DNA from: Sphingobacterium paucimobilis HER1398
GTDB lineage: Bacteria; Bacteroidota; Bacteroidia; Sphingobacteriales; Sphingobacteriaceae
Assembly: GCF_000416985.1 (NCBI RefSeq)
Contig: NZ_ATDL01000014.1
Coordinates: 352,945 to 416,944 of the forward strand
Reading direction: 5' to 3'
DNA: 64,000 nt
Shown: positions 8,299-16,348 of the stretch, one piece after another
Layout: every line of letters begins with the position of its first letter
Numbering within the stretch: position 1 is the first letter of the stretch
Notes under the pieces: generated by a model
What the model was told of the DNA's origin: nothing
The model's database searches: none
Seen by the model: only the letters and a program-made list of their open reading frames with translations
Made by a program: the position numbers and the translations under genes

Positions 8299-9114
8299 AT
8301 GATTAATAAATATTTGCCTCAAATTAAGAATGGTAATTCCAAACAATTCTTTTTGATGGCGGGGCCATGTGCTATTGAAGGAGAAGATATAGCTCTTCGT
8401 ATTGCAGAAAAAATAGTAAATATAACTGACTCGCTAAATATTCCTTTTGTTTTTAAAGGTTCTTATAGAAAGGCTAATCGATCTAGAATAGATTCTTTTA
8501 CTGGAATAGGGGATGAGAAGGCGCTTAAAATATTGGAGAAAGTGGGGCGTGAATTTGGGGTGCCTACGGTGACGGATATTCATGAAAGCCATGAAGCGGC
8601 TATGGCAGCAGCATATGTCGATATTTTACAGATTCCTGCATTTTTATGTCGTCAAACCGAGTTGCTGGCGGCAGCAGCCGAGACGGGTAGGGTTGTTAAT
8701 ATAAAGAAAGGACAGTTTCTTTCTGCGGAATCGATGGCGTTTGCTGTAGACAAGGTAAAAGATGCAGGAAACGAAAAGGTCATTCTGACGGACCGTGGAA
8801 ACTCCTTCGGTTATCAAGACTTAATTGTGGACTTTAGGGGAATTCCTATGATGCGCTCATTCCAAGTTCCTACGGTGATGGATTGTACACACTCCTTGCA
8901 ACAGCCTAATCAGACTAGTGGGGTAACGGGAGGGAAGCCTGCCTTGATAGAGACTATTGCTAAGGCTGCAATTGCGGTTGGAGCAGATGGTCTCTTTATT
9001 GAAACCCATCCTGATCCTGCCAACGCAAAATCGGATGGAGCGAATATGTTGCATTTGGATTTGTTAGAGGGCTTGATGCAAAAATTGACAAGAATACGTG
9101 AAGCTATTATTTAA
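8299..9114 (+). CDS. kdsA: 3-deoxy-8-phosphooctulonate (Kdo-8-P) synthase
   Basis: 271 aa, the usual length. KdsA condenses arabinose 5-phosphate with phosphoenolpyruvate to Kdo-8-phosphate in the cytoplasm. Family signatures are FLMAGPCAIEGED near the N-terminus, FKGSYRKANRSR, GVPTVTDIHE, the CRQTELL segment, and the C-terminal ETHPDPANAKSDGANML. The product of kdsD across the divergent promoter is its substrate, so the two transcripts together supply LPS Kdo. A strong hairpin terminator follows at 9134-9181. Confidence 0.96.
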   Translation: MINKYLPQIKNGNSKQFFLMAGPCAIEGEDIALRIAEKIVNITDSLNIPFVFKGSYRKANRSRIDSFTGIGDEKALKILEKVGREFGVPTVTDIHESHEAAMAAAYVDILQIPAFLCRQTELLAAAAETGRVVNIKKGQFLSAESMAFAVDKVKDAGNEKVILTDRGNSFGYQDLIVDFRGIPMMRSFQVPTVMDCTHSLQQPNQTSGVTGGKPALIETIAKAAIAVGADGLFIETHPDPANAKSDGANMLHLDLLEGLMQKLTRIREAII

Positions 9115-9133
9115 AAGCAAATAAAAACTTTTT

Positions 9134-9181
9134 TTTTCAAACGACAAAGGCGCTTAAGAAAGCGCCTTTGTCGTTTGAAAA
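9134..9181. terminator. 22-bp perfect stem terminator after kdsA
   Basis: Arms 9134-9155 and 9160-9181 are exact reverse complements with the loop AAGA; the core CGACAAAGGCGCTT is preceded by a T tract and followed by A residues. A + strand transcript of recQ-kdsA would form a very stable hairpin, though its 3' U tract is poor; the T run favours stopping minus-strand transcription. Confidence 0.65.
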
Positions 9182-9283
9182 GACTAGTAGTGGTATTATT
9201 TCAAATAATCTTATAGGTTTGTGCTAAAAAATACCTTTATTTACAGAAATAAATGACAATTATAACACGACTAGACCTTATTG

Positions 9284-10762
9284 ATGGAACAGCTTATTTC
9301 TACAGTCTCTAGCTATGTATGGAGCGATTTTTTTATTTATTTCTGTTTACTTATAGGACTGTATTTTTCAATACGAACAGGTTTCTTACAGGTTCGCTAT
9401 CTCAAGGATATGGTGAATTTGTTGTTTAAGAAAAAGAAATCTAATGAGGGCATATCTTCTTTTCAGGCATTTGCTCTTGCTATTTCGGGACGGGTGGGCA
9501 CTGGTAATATTGTGGGAGTGGCTACAGCTATATTTATGGGAGGTCCGGGTGCGATTTTTTGGATGTGGGCAATTGCGTTCTTAGGTTCAGCTTCCGCTTT
9601 TGTTGAATCTACTTTAGCCCAGGTGTATAAACAAAAGGAAGGAGATGAGTTTAGAGGAGGACCAGCATATTATATAGAGAAGGGGCTGGGAGTAAAGTGG
9701 TATGCTGTTTTATTTGCTGTAATAACCATTGTGAGTACAGGTTTTTTGTTGCCTGGGGTGCAGAGTAATGCAATCAATAGTACGATTACAAATGCATTTG
9801 ACTATTCGAATAGTGTGATCTCTTTAGGAGGTACTGATTGGACGATTAGCTGGGTAGGAATCGCTGTGGTTTTGCTTTTGACACTTATTATTGTAGGGGG
9901 AGTAAAGCGCTTGGGACAAGCCTCTGAGTTTCTCGTTCCTTTTATGGCAGGTGCCTATATATTGATGGCTTTGATTATCATAGGAATGAATTTTACGCAG
10001 ATTCCAGCAATGTTTAAGCTGATATTTAGTTCGGCATTTAGCATGGATGCTACTTTTGGCGGCGTTGTGGGGATGGCTATAGCTTGGGGGGTAAAGCGTG
10101 GAATTTATTCGAATGAAGCTGGGCAAGGAACGGCTCCCCATGCTGCAGCTGCGGCTGATGTCAGTCATCCAGCGCAACAGGGATTGGTTCAAGCTTTTTC
10201 GGTATATGTAGATACTTTATTTGTCTGTACAGCTACTGCTTTGATGATTCTATTTACAGGTATGTATAATGTTGCTGAGTCCTTCGATCAGTCTGGACAT
10301 GCTGTCGTATTGTTGAAGGAAAACTTGCCGGGAGTTGCTGCGGAAGGTTTTACTCAAGCCGCTGTTTCTCACCATTTTCCTGGTTTTGGAAATCAATTTG
10401 TAGCTATAGCATTGTTTTTCTTTGCTTTTACGACTATTATGGCTTATTATTATTACGCAGAGACTAATGTGGCATACATAATTAAGGGGAGAAATAAGAA
10501 AGGTGTTATTTGGTTATTGCGTGTTGTGTTCTTATTTTCTACTTATTTTGGTACTATAAAAACAGCAAAACTTGCTTGGGATTTAGGTGATATCGGTGTA
10601 GGATTAATGGCTTGGGTGAATTTAATAGCTATAGTACTAATGAGTAAAACGGCGATGAAGGTATGGAAGGATTACTTGGAAAAGAGGAAGAAGGGTATTG
10701 ATGAGCCAGAGTTTAATCCAAAAGAGCTGGGAATAAAAAACGCAGAGTTTTGGGAAAGATAA
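9284..10762 (+). CDS. Sodium:alanine (AGCS family) symporter
   Basis: 492 aa integral membrane protein with about ten or eleven predicted hydrophobic helices. Amino acid:cation symporter motifs are clear: SGRVGTGNIVGVATAIFMGGPGAIFWMW near residues 67-95, FRGGPAYYIEKGLG, and the central GVKRGIYSNEAGQGTAPHAAAAA. It takes up alanine or glycine with Na+; exact substrate is inferred. The frame has a TTG immediately before the ATG; I use the ATG at 9284. Separated from kdsA by a terminator and from the NhaC gene by a small convergent ORF, so probably transcribed alone. Confidence 0.92.
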   Translation: MEQLISTVSSYVWSDFFIYFCLLIGLYFSIRTGFLQVRYLKDMVNLLFKKKKSNEGISSFQAFALAISGRVGTGNIVGVATAIFMGGPGAIFWMWAIAFLGSASAFVESTLAQVYKQKEGDEFRGGPAYYIEKGLGVKWYAVLFAVITIVSTGFLLPGVQSNAINSTITNAFDYSNSVISLGGTDWTISWVGIAVVLLLTLIIVGGVKRLGQASEFLVPFMAGAYILMALIIIGMNFTQIPAMFKLIFSSAFSMDATFGGVVGMAIAWGVKRGIYSNEAGQGTAPHAAAAADVSHPAQQGLVQAFSVYVDTLFVCTATALMILFTGMYNVAESFDQSGHAVVLLKENLPGVAAEGFTQAAVSHHFPGFGNQFVAIALFFFAFTTIMAYYYYAETNVAYIIKGRNKKGVIWLLRVVFLFSTYFGTIKTAKLAWDLGDIGVGLMAWVNLIAIVLMSKTAMKVWKDYLEKRKKGIDEPEFNPKELGIKNAEFWER

Positions 10763-10766
10763 AAAA

Positions 10767-10799
10767 AATGGGCTGAAGGTTTTTCAGTCCATTTTTTAG
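10767..10799. terminator. Bidirectional terminator between AGCS gene and 29-aa ORF
   Basis: Stem AATGGGCTGAA / TTCAGTCCATT (one G-U pair) with loop GGTTT, flanked by an A run on the left and T run on the right. It would stop both the AGCS transcript and a minus-strand transcript of the small ORF at 10811-10900. Confidence 0.8.
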
Positions 10800-10810
10800 T
10801 TTTAAGACCT

Positions 10811-10900
10811 TTATGAACCACCAATACAGGTCGTAGCAAATATCAATACAAATGCTACGAATAGTAGCAATAAGAAAGTAGTATATGATAGCTTTCTCAT
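10811..10900 (-). CDS. Probable 29-aa single-span membrane peptide
   Basis: An ATG at 10900 opens a 29-codon frame: MRKLSYTTFLLLLFVAFVLI followed by FATTCIGGS and TAA. Two basic residues, then about 18 consecutive hydrophobic residues, then a cysteine five residues from the end, so it resembles a one-helix membrane peptide or a bare lipoprotein-type signal sequence. Its stop is followed within 12 bp by a bidirectional terminator, which fits a real short transcript convergent to the AGCS gene. No Shine-Dalgarno and no strong promoter box could be seen upstream. I do not recognise the family. Bacteroidota are known to encode many such single-helix peptides, so it is plausible but unproven. Confidence 0.5.
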   Translation of the reverse strand: MRKLSYTTFLLLLFVAFVLIFATTCIGGS

Positions 10901-10977
10901 AGTGTTAAGTTTAATTGTAATGTTTTATTAACATTACAAACAATGTGCCACTAAGTTGGATAGACAAGAGTTGAACA

Positions 10978-11008
10978 TTGAAAATGTGGCTTATGAATTG
11001 TAGTTTTG
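10978..11008 (+). promoter_or_regulatory. Promoter of NhaC-type antiporter gene
   Basis: TTG at 10978-10980, 20 bp spacer, then TAGTTTTG at 11001-11008, matching TTG-N19/20-TAnnTTTG. The ATG lies 21 bp downstream with AAAGGATA before it. Confidence 0.65.
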
Positions 11009-11028
11009 TAGCCAAATAAAAAAGGATA

Positions 11029-12366
11029 ATGGATAAAGAAGAGTGTAAAGCGACTAAAGCGTGGGCATTATTGCCGTTGATAGCATTTGTATTAGTTTAT
11101 TTTTCGATCTCCATCTATCTTCAGGATTTTTATGCCTTGCCTGTTCTTGTTGTTTTTATTCTCTGTCTGTTCATAGCCTTTCTTCAATATCCTAAAAAGC
11201 GGTTTTCCGATAAGCTCAAGCATTTTTCTATTGGTTCTGGCGATGAGAATATATTAGTAATGATTTTGATCTTTCTGTTGGCAGGTGCGTTCGGAGGTCT
11301 TTCCAATGCAATTGGTGCTATCTCTTCCACGGTGAACTTTGCCATAACTTATATTTCACCTCGTTTTATCATTACTGGTGTTTTTTTGATTTCTTGTTTT
11401 ATCTCTGTTTCTCTAGGTACATCTGTAGGAACTATAGTCGCATTAGCTCCAATTGCGGTGGGTTTTGAAGAACATATTCCTGGAATAATGCCTTTGGCGT
11501 TAGCTGCTGTTGTAGGGGGAGCAATGTTTGGTGATAATTTGTCCTTTATTTCGGATACCACTATTGCTGCCACACGAACCCAAAATGTCGGAATGCGCGA
11601 TAAATTTAAAGTGAACTTTGGGGTCGTGTTTCCGGTGGCGGTATTAGTTGCGGTGATTTATTACTTTCTTGGAGCTCAGTTTGAACAACATATCCATACT
11701 TTGGAGGTGCAGGATTATGAATTGATTAAGATTGTTCCTTATTTCGTAGTCTTTGCTTTAGCTTTATTGGGGCTCCAGGTTATCTGGACATTAGGGATTG
11801 GAATATTGGTAGCGTTGTTTGTGGGAATATGGACTAATGAAGTTACTCTTTTAGAAAGTGTTTCTAGTATTAATACAGGGTTGGCAAGTATGTTTGAACT
11901 CAGTCTGCTGTGTTTAATTATAGGTGGCGTTGTTGGAATAATACGTTTTAACGGTGGTATTGATTATTTATTGAACACTGTTCTTCGGCGGATAAAATCG
12001 CCGAAAAGTGCAGAGTTAGGAATTGCTACATTAACAGCCATGGTGAATCTTGCACTCGCCAATAATACTATCACTATTGTTATTGTAGGACCTTTAGCTA
12101 AAGAGATTGGTGATAAATTCTCTTTGGATCCTAAGCGAGTGGCGAGTATTTTGGATACTACTTCTTGTTTTGTACAAGGAATTATTCCTTATGGAGCTCA
12201 GATTTTAGCCGCCTTAGCTGCTGCTGCTGTTTTAGAACAGGGCACAGGAAATGCAGGACTCTCTCCTTTCGAGTTGATACAATATTTATATTACCCGTTT
12301 TTGACCGGGTTAGCAACATTATTGTTCATATTTTTTTCTAGAACTAAAATGAATGTTAAGACCTAA
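11029..12366 (+). CDS. NhaC-family Na+/H+ antiporter
   Basis: 445 aa, about eleven hydrophobic segments. The two NhaC signature loops are visible: LGTSVGTIVALAPIAVGFEEH and the long AVVGGAMFGDNLSFISDTTIAATRTQ, the latter with the DNLS/SDTT residues conserved in the family. The C-terminal repeat TMVNLALANNTITIVIVGP and DTTSCFVQGIIPYGAQ is also typical. It should exchange Na+ for H+ across the cytoplasmic membrane; some homologues exchange other solutes such as malate and lactate. Has its own consensus promoter and ends within a 56-nt palindromic terminator before the convergent purH. Confidence 0.9.
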   Translation: MDKEECKATKAWALLPLIAFVLVYFSISIYLQDFYALPVLVVFILCLFIAFLQYPKKRFSDKLKHFSIGSGDENILVMILIFLLAGAFGGLSNAIGAISSTVNFAITYISPRFIITGVFLISCFISVSLGTSVGTIVALAPIAVGFEEHIPGIMPLALAAVVGGAMFGDNLSFISDTTIAATRTQNVGMRDKFKVNFGVVFPVAVLVAVIYYFLGAQFEQHIHTLEVQDYELIKIVPYFVVFALALLGLQVIWTLGIGILVALFVGIWTNEVTLLESVSSINTGLASMFELSLLCLIIGGVVGIIRFNGGIDYLLNTVLRRIKSPKSAELGIATLTAMVNLALANNTITIVIVGPLAKEIGDKFSLDPKRVASILDTTSCFVQGIIPYGAQILAALAAAAVLEQGTGNAGLSPFELIQYLYYPFLTGLATLLFIFFSRTKMNVKT

Positions 12367-12416
12367 ATAATAAAAAAGGGGAACTTTGAAAAGCTCCCCT
12401 TTTTTATTATTTAGGT
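12361..12416. terminator. Bidirectional terminator with 26-bp arms at NhaC gene / purH junction
   Basis: Arms 12361-12386 and 12391-12416 pair over 26 bp with a single G-U, loop TGAA. Core AAGGGGAACTT/AAGCTCCCCTT with A and T runs. The stop codon of the antiporter gene (12364-12366) is within the left arm. Confidence 0.9.
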
Positions 12417-12429
12417 GTCTAGAAACATA

Positions 12430-13956
12430 TTAATGTTTAAAATGTCTCACGCCTGTTGTTACCATAGCTATGCCTTTTTCATTGGCCATGTCTATTGATA
12501 GTTGATCTTTGATGGAGCCCCCTGGTTGTAATACTGCTGCGATTCCAGCTTCCGAAGCAATCTCTACGCAATCAGGGAAAGGGAAGAAAGCATCAGATGC
12601 CATGGAAGAACCCTTTAGGTCAAACCCAAAAGCATTAGCTTTTTCAATAGCTTGTTTTAACGCATCAACGCGTGATGTTTGACCTACTCCTGAGGAGATC
12701 AGTGTGCCATTTTTTGCAAATACAATGGTGTTGGACTTGGTGTGTTTTACAATTTTATTAGCAAAGAACAAATCTTCTAATTGTTCCGATGTAGGAGCGG
12801 TATTGGTCACCGTGGTCATTTGTGACGGACCTTCTACGGTGTTGTCTTTGTCTTGTAAAATTACTCCATTTAATAGAGTCTTGAATTGCTGGCTTGGCAA
12901 CTTAATATCTTTACGACGTAGAATGATTCTGTTTTTCTTTTCAGTAAGGGTGCTGATAGCCTCTTCTGTATAATCTGGTGCAATTAATACTTCAAAGAAT
13001 AAATTGTTGATTTCTTTTGCAGTATCGGCATCCACGGTGCCGTTTGTGATTAATACGCCTCCGAAAGCAGATACAGGATCGCAAGCTAGCGCATCTATCC
13101 AAGCTTGTTTTACAGTTGGACGAGAAGCTACACCACAGGCATTCGTATGTTTTAATATGGCGAAGGTAGTCTCTTGGAATTCATCTACAATAGCAACAGC
13201 TGCATCGACATCTACTAGATTGTTGTAAGAGAGTTCTTTGCCATTTAGTTTATCAAACATAGCTTCCAAGTTACCGAAAAAGATACCTTTTTGGTGCGGG
13301 TTTTCTCCATAACGTAGCACCTGTGCTTGTTGTTCAGATTGCTTGAAAACCTCTAGTGGTTCAGTTTGATTGAAATAATTGAATATTGCTGTGTCGTAGT
13401 GCGAAGATGTATTGAACGCACGTTTAGCAAACGATTTACGTTGTTCTAAGCTGGTTGTTCCTTCTTGATTAGCCAGTATTTCTTCCAGTTCTTTGTAGTC
13501 ATTTTTAGAGGATATAATAACTACATCGTTGAAGTTTTTCGCTGCTGCACGGATTAAAGAGATACCGCCGATATCGATTTTTTCGATGATATCTTCGTCA
13601 GATGCTCCAGAAGCTACTGTTTCTTCAAACGGATAGAGATCCACGATGACCAAGTCAATCTCTGGAATTTCAAATTGTTCCAATTGCTTTTTGTCATCTT
13701 CTAATGGACGACGAGACAAAATACCTCCAAATATTTTAGGATGTAAAGTCTTAACACGACCGCCAAGAATGGAAGGGTAGCTTGTTAAATCTTCAACACG
13801 CTCTACGTCAACTCCTAAATCACGGATAAAAGCTTCCGTACCGCCTGTAGAGTAGAAAGTAACTCCGTATTTGTTTAAAAGTTGGATAAGAGGTGCAAGG
13901 TTGTCTTTGTAATAAACAGAGACTAATGCGTTTTTGATCTTAACAGGATGATTCAT
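12430..13956 (-). CDS. purH: Bifunctional AICAR transformylase / IMP cyclohydrolase
   Basis: 508 aa. PurH catalyses the last two steps of purine synthesis, AICAR to FAICAR to IMP. The N-terminal IMP cyclohydrolase domain (about 1-150) has the methylglyoxal-synthase-like fold with FYSTGGTEAFIRD, GGRVKTLHPKIFGGIL and the DLYPFEETV segment. The AICARFT domain follows with LRYGENPHQKG, the KHTNACGVA motif carrying the catalytic Lys-His, DPVSAFGGV, and the C-terminal SDAFFPFPDCVE and VTTGVRHFKH. Start ATG at 13956. A promoter box and a structured leader lie upstream. The gene is followed by a bidirectional terminator and preceded on the same strand by purN, but 233 bp apart, so not tightly coupled. 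Confidence 0.96.
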   Translation of the reverse strand: MNHPVKIKNALVSVYYKDNLAPLIQLLNKYGVTFYSTGGTEAFIRDLGVDVERVEDLTSYPSILGGRVKTLHPKIFGGILSRRPLEDDKKQLEQFEIPEIDLVIVDLYPFEETVASGASDEDIIEKIDIGGISLIRAAAKNFNDVVIISSKNDYKELEEILANQEGTTSLEQRKSFAKRAFNTSSHYDTAIFNYFNQTEPLEVFKQSEQQAQVLRYGENPHQKGIFFGNLEAMFDKLNGKELSYNNLVDVDAAVAIVDEFQETTFAILKHTNACGVASRPTVKQAWIDALACDPVSAFGGVLITNGTVDADTAKEINNLFFEVLIAPDYTEEAISTLTEKKNRIILRRKDIKLPSQQFKTLLNGVILQDKDNTVEGPSQMTTVTNTAPTSEQLEDLFFANKIVKHTKSNTIVFAKNGTLISSGVGQTSRVDALKQAIEKANAFGFDLKGSSMASDAFFPFPDCVEIASEAGIAAVLQPGGSIKDQLSIDMANEKGIAMVTTGVRHFKH

Positions 13957-13980
13957 TGTTTTTTTTCTGAAAGTGTCAGT

Positions 13981-14024
13981 CTTTCCATCATCTCGAATGT
14001 GTTGTGCACGAGAGGAACGGAAAG
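13981..14024 (-). promoter_or_regulatory. Structured leader hairpin upstream of purH
   Basis: Read on the minus strand, CTTTCC pairs with GGAAAG at the ends and TCTCG pairs with CGAGA inside, with a 13-nt loop TGCACAACACATT. It sits between the probable transcription start (about 14034) and the purH ATG. No known riboswitch family was recognised. Confidence 0.4.
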
Positions 14025-14040
14025 ATTTAATTTAAAGTTG

Positions 14041-14048
14041 CAAAGGTA
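14041..14048 (-). promoter_or_regulatory. Promoter -7 element TACCTTTG of purH
   Basis: The plus strand reads CAAAGGTA, i.e. TACCTTTG on the minus strand, an exact TAnnTTTG match. A clear -33 TTG about 19-20 bp upstream is not seen. It implies a leader of about 78 nt before purH. Confidence 0.5.
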
Positions 14049-14142
14049 CAAAATTAAGTGTTTAATCCCTATGCTTGTGAAGTAATTAAAGGAGAAAAAG
14101 AAATAAGCACTATATGACTATAGGCAAGGAAGGAGAAGGTGA

Positions 14143-14181
14143 TTAAGGAGCGCTCAATTACTGAAAATAAGCGCTCCTTAA
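14143..14181 (-). terminator. Inverted repeat after purN (possible terminator)
   Basis: Arms TTAAGGAGCGCT (14143-14154) and AGCGCTCCTTAA (14170-14181) are exact complements around a 15-nt loop, 9 bp after the purN stop. There is no good T run, so termination efficiency is uncertain. Confidence 0.45.
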
Positions 14182-14189
14182 GCTGTAGT

Positions 14190-14765
14190 TTAATTGTATT
14201 TTTTGATTAGTCCTTCTAGGACTTTAGGGTAGTGCAAATGCTCTAACTGTTGGCCGTTGAACTTTAATATTTCTAAGGTGTCTCCCTTTTCGACACGGAA
14301 TCTTCCTTGATATATAATTTCCCCGTCGTCAAAGTTTTCATTGACGAAATGTATGGTTATGCCATGTTCCTCATCTCCAGCTGCTAATACCGCTTTATGT
14401 ACGCGGTCTCCATACATTCCTTTTCCTCCATGCTTGGGCAAAAGGCTTGGATGGATATTAATGATTTTGTTTGGAAAGGCGTTTAATAAATTTTGAGGCA
14501 CAAGCCAAAGGAATCCAGCTAGAACGACTAAGTCTATTTCTAGTCTTTTTAGTAAAGAAACAATTTCATCTGTTTGATAAAAGTCATGCCTATCAAAAAC
14601 GTGTGATGGAATTTCAAAATTATCGGCCCGTTGTAAAACATAGGCTTCTGGATTGTTACTTAATACTAAAGCGACTTCCGCATCATCAGAGTACTTAAAA
14701 TGTTCCATTATCTTTTGTGCATTGGAACCTGAACCCGAAGCAAAAATTGCTATTCTTTTTTTCAT
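14190..14765 (-). CDS. purN: Phosphoribosylglycinamide formyltransferase 1
   Basis: 191 aa, the usual size. PurN transfers a formyl group from 10-formyl-tetrahydrofolate to GAR, the third purine step. Signatures: N-terminal substrate loop IAIFASGSGSNAQKI, the LAGFLWLVP segment, NIHPSLLPKHGGKGMYG (catalytic Asn and His; family consensus NIHPSLLP), and HFVNENFDDGEII with the catalytic Asp. The next gene on this strand downstream is purH. An inverted repeat follows the stop codon. Confidence 0.95.
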   Translation of the reverse strand: MKKRIAIFASGSGSNAQKIMEHFKYSDDAEVALVLSNNPEAYVLQRADNFEIPSHVFDRHDFYQTDEIVSLLKRLEIDLVVLAGFLWLVPQNLLNAFPNKIINIHPSLLPKHGGKGMYGDRVHKAVLAAGDEEHGITIHFVNENFDDGEIIYQGRFRVEKGDTLEILKFNGQQLEHLHYPKVLEGLIKKYN

Positions 14766-14892
14766 GGAATAAATTGTTCTTTAACGTATTGATGCAGTTA
14801 TCTGTGTAAATATCCCAAACTTAACTAAAAATCTTGGTATTTGCGGTATTGTGTCGAAAAAATGAGTTTGTCATCGTCAGCACTTGATCGTA

Positions 14893-16323
14893 TTACTTAG
14901 ATTCTATAACGGTATTCAATATTTTTCGGCTTATTTCATCAACAGACAGTGCTGAATTAGCTAAGACTATAATCGCTGATTTGGTATCCGGAACTATCGC
15001 AATAAATGTTGAGCTTCCGCCGGTTCCACCATTGTGCCAGTATTGTACCACATCGTTTACCATATTCATATGCCAAGCCAAGCCTATATCGGTAGAAGGA
15101 GGAAGATAGTAGGTGAATTGTCTGGTAAGGGCAAGTGCTTGTTCCAATGGGGCCTCTGGCATCTTGAACTGAATTTGAATAAATCGAAGCATATCTGCTA
15201 TTGTCGATTTTAGCCCACCTGCACCGACAAATGCCTGCCATTGCCATACAGGGACTTCTGTCCCTGTAGCGCTGTAGACTTTAGTAATCTGTTGTGTTTT
15301 AGGATTTACTTTTTCTAAAGTATTGGATAGGCTTAGTGGAGTCGTTATAATATCAGCGACACATTGGGTGTAAGACTTTTTCGAAATAATAGAAATAAGC
15401 TCGCCCAATAAGGCGAACCCCGTATTGCTGTATTCGAATCTATCACCAGAGATGACGTCTAGATGTATGTTTTTTAAATAAGAAAATAGCTCTTTACGGC
15501 TATACTGTGCGTAGGGATCTGATGCCGAAAATTTAGTGGATTTCTCCAGATTGTCGGGCAACCTGGGTAATCCTGAAGTATGGTTGGCTAATTGTTTAAA
15601 AGTTATTTGTTGTAGATATTGATTTTGAGCAACGGAATCGGGCAAGTACTTCGAGATTGTATCCTCTAGTGTTATTATGTTTTTGTCTACTAAGTCCGCT
15701 AGAAGTGTCGCTGTAAATATTTTGGTGATTGAGCCTAATTCAAATAAGGTGTTTTCTTTTGGTAAAGAAAGTGAATCACCTTTGACAGTCTCTCCATAAT
15801 AGAACGTGTTTGTTTTTCCGTTGTGGATTACGCCGACTGCTAGCGCTTGTGCATTTTTCTGTTGTATATAGGTCCGTGCTACAGAGTCGATATACTCGTC
15901 AAGAGCATTGTTTTTCTGCACAACGGACTTTATGTTTTCCTTTTTTTCTGTACTGATCTCTTGGTCTTTGATTTCAAATAAATCGAAATGAAAAGTACTG
16001 TCTGTTTTTAAGTATAAGGAGGCTTTCTTTTTGTCTAACGTTATGTTGTACCCTGCTACGCCTTGATGGTATGTTGCAGGAATCGCCTCTTTTATTTGTC
16101 CGAAATTATAAAAGTACTGTAATGCCATTGCTAAGCTTTGGGGCGAAATGTTTTTTTGAAAGTTAGGCGTGGCCATCGCATATATAGAATCGGTCTGTTG
16201 GGTGTTGAAAAAATACTCTATCCTATTGTAGACTTGTCTGTTGCTTATTTCAGCTGTTGATTGGCTCCAAGCATTGGTACTATAGCATAGTATAATTAAT
16301 AGATATAAGACATATTTGATCAT
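14893..16323 (-). CDS. Exported serine hydrolase, beta-lactamase/penicillin-binding fold, with DUF3887-like N-terminus
   Basis: 476 aa. Signal peptide about 1-21 (ends NAWSQS). Residues 30-115 look like a DUF3887/NTF2-type domain. From about 140 the protein is a class C beta-lactamase-like hydrolase: SITK at 198-201 (nucleophile Ser and Lys), YSN at 298-300, and HNGGTGG at 430-436 in place of KTG. Such proteins include peptidases and esterases acting on peptidoglycan peptides or other periplasmic compounds; true beta-lactamase activity cannot be claimed. It is the last gene of an operon with a LiaF-like protein, LytS kinase and LytTR regulator (25 bp from the latter), which suggests an envelope-related job. 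Confidence 0.85.
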   Translation of the reverse strand: MIKYVLYLLIILCYSTNAWSQSTAEISNRQVYNRIEYFFNTQQTDSIYAMATPNFQKNISPQSLAMALQYFYNFGQIKEAIPATYHQGVAGYNITLDKKKASLYLKTDSTFHFDLFEIKDQEISTEKKENIKSVVQKNNALDEYIDSVARTYIQQKNAQALAVGVIHNGKTNTFYYGETVKGDSLSLPKENTLFELGSITKIFTATLLADLVDKNIITLEDTISKYLPDSVAQNQYLQQITFKQLANHTSGLPRLPDNLEKSTKFSASDPYAQYSRKELFSYLKNIHLDVISGDRFEYSNTGFALLGELISIISKKSYTQCVADIITTPLSLSNTLEKVNPKTQQITKVYSATGTEVPVWQWQAFVGAGGLKSTIADMLRFIQIQFKMPEAPLEQALALTRQFTYYLPPSTDIGLAWHMNMVNDVVQYWHNGGTGGSSTFIAIVPDTKSAIIVLANSALSVDEISRKILNTVIESK

Positions 16324-16348
16324 GCTACAAAGCTACGAAATCAACGAG

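Noticed and set aside
9281..9283. TTG start for the AGCS transporter (also TTG at 26481, 32356, 45426, 51392)
   Set aside because: In each case an ATG follows within one to three codons and matches the family N-terminus better.
12430..14765. purH-purN as a single operon
   Set aside because: Same strand, but 233 bp apart with an inverted repeat after purN and a separate promoter box before purH.
14893..16323. Calling the serine hydrolase an antibiotic-resistance beta-lactamase
   Set aside because: SITK and YSN are shared by many esterases and peptidases of this fold, the KTG box is HNG, and there is a DUF3887-like N-terminus; resistance cannot be inferred.
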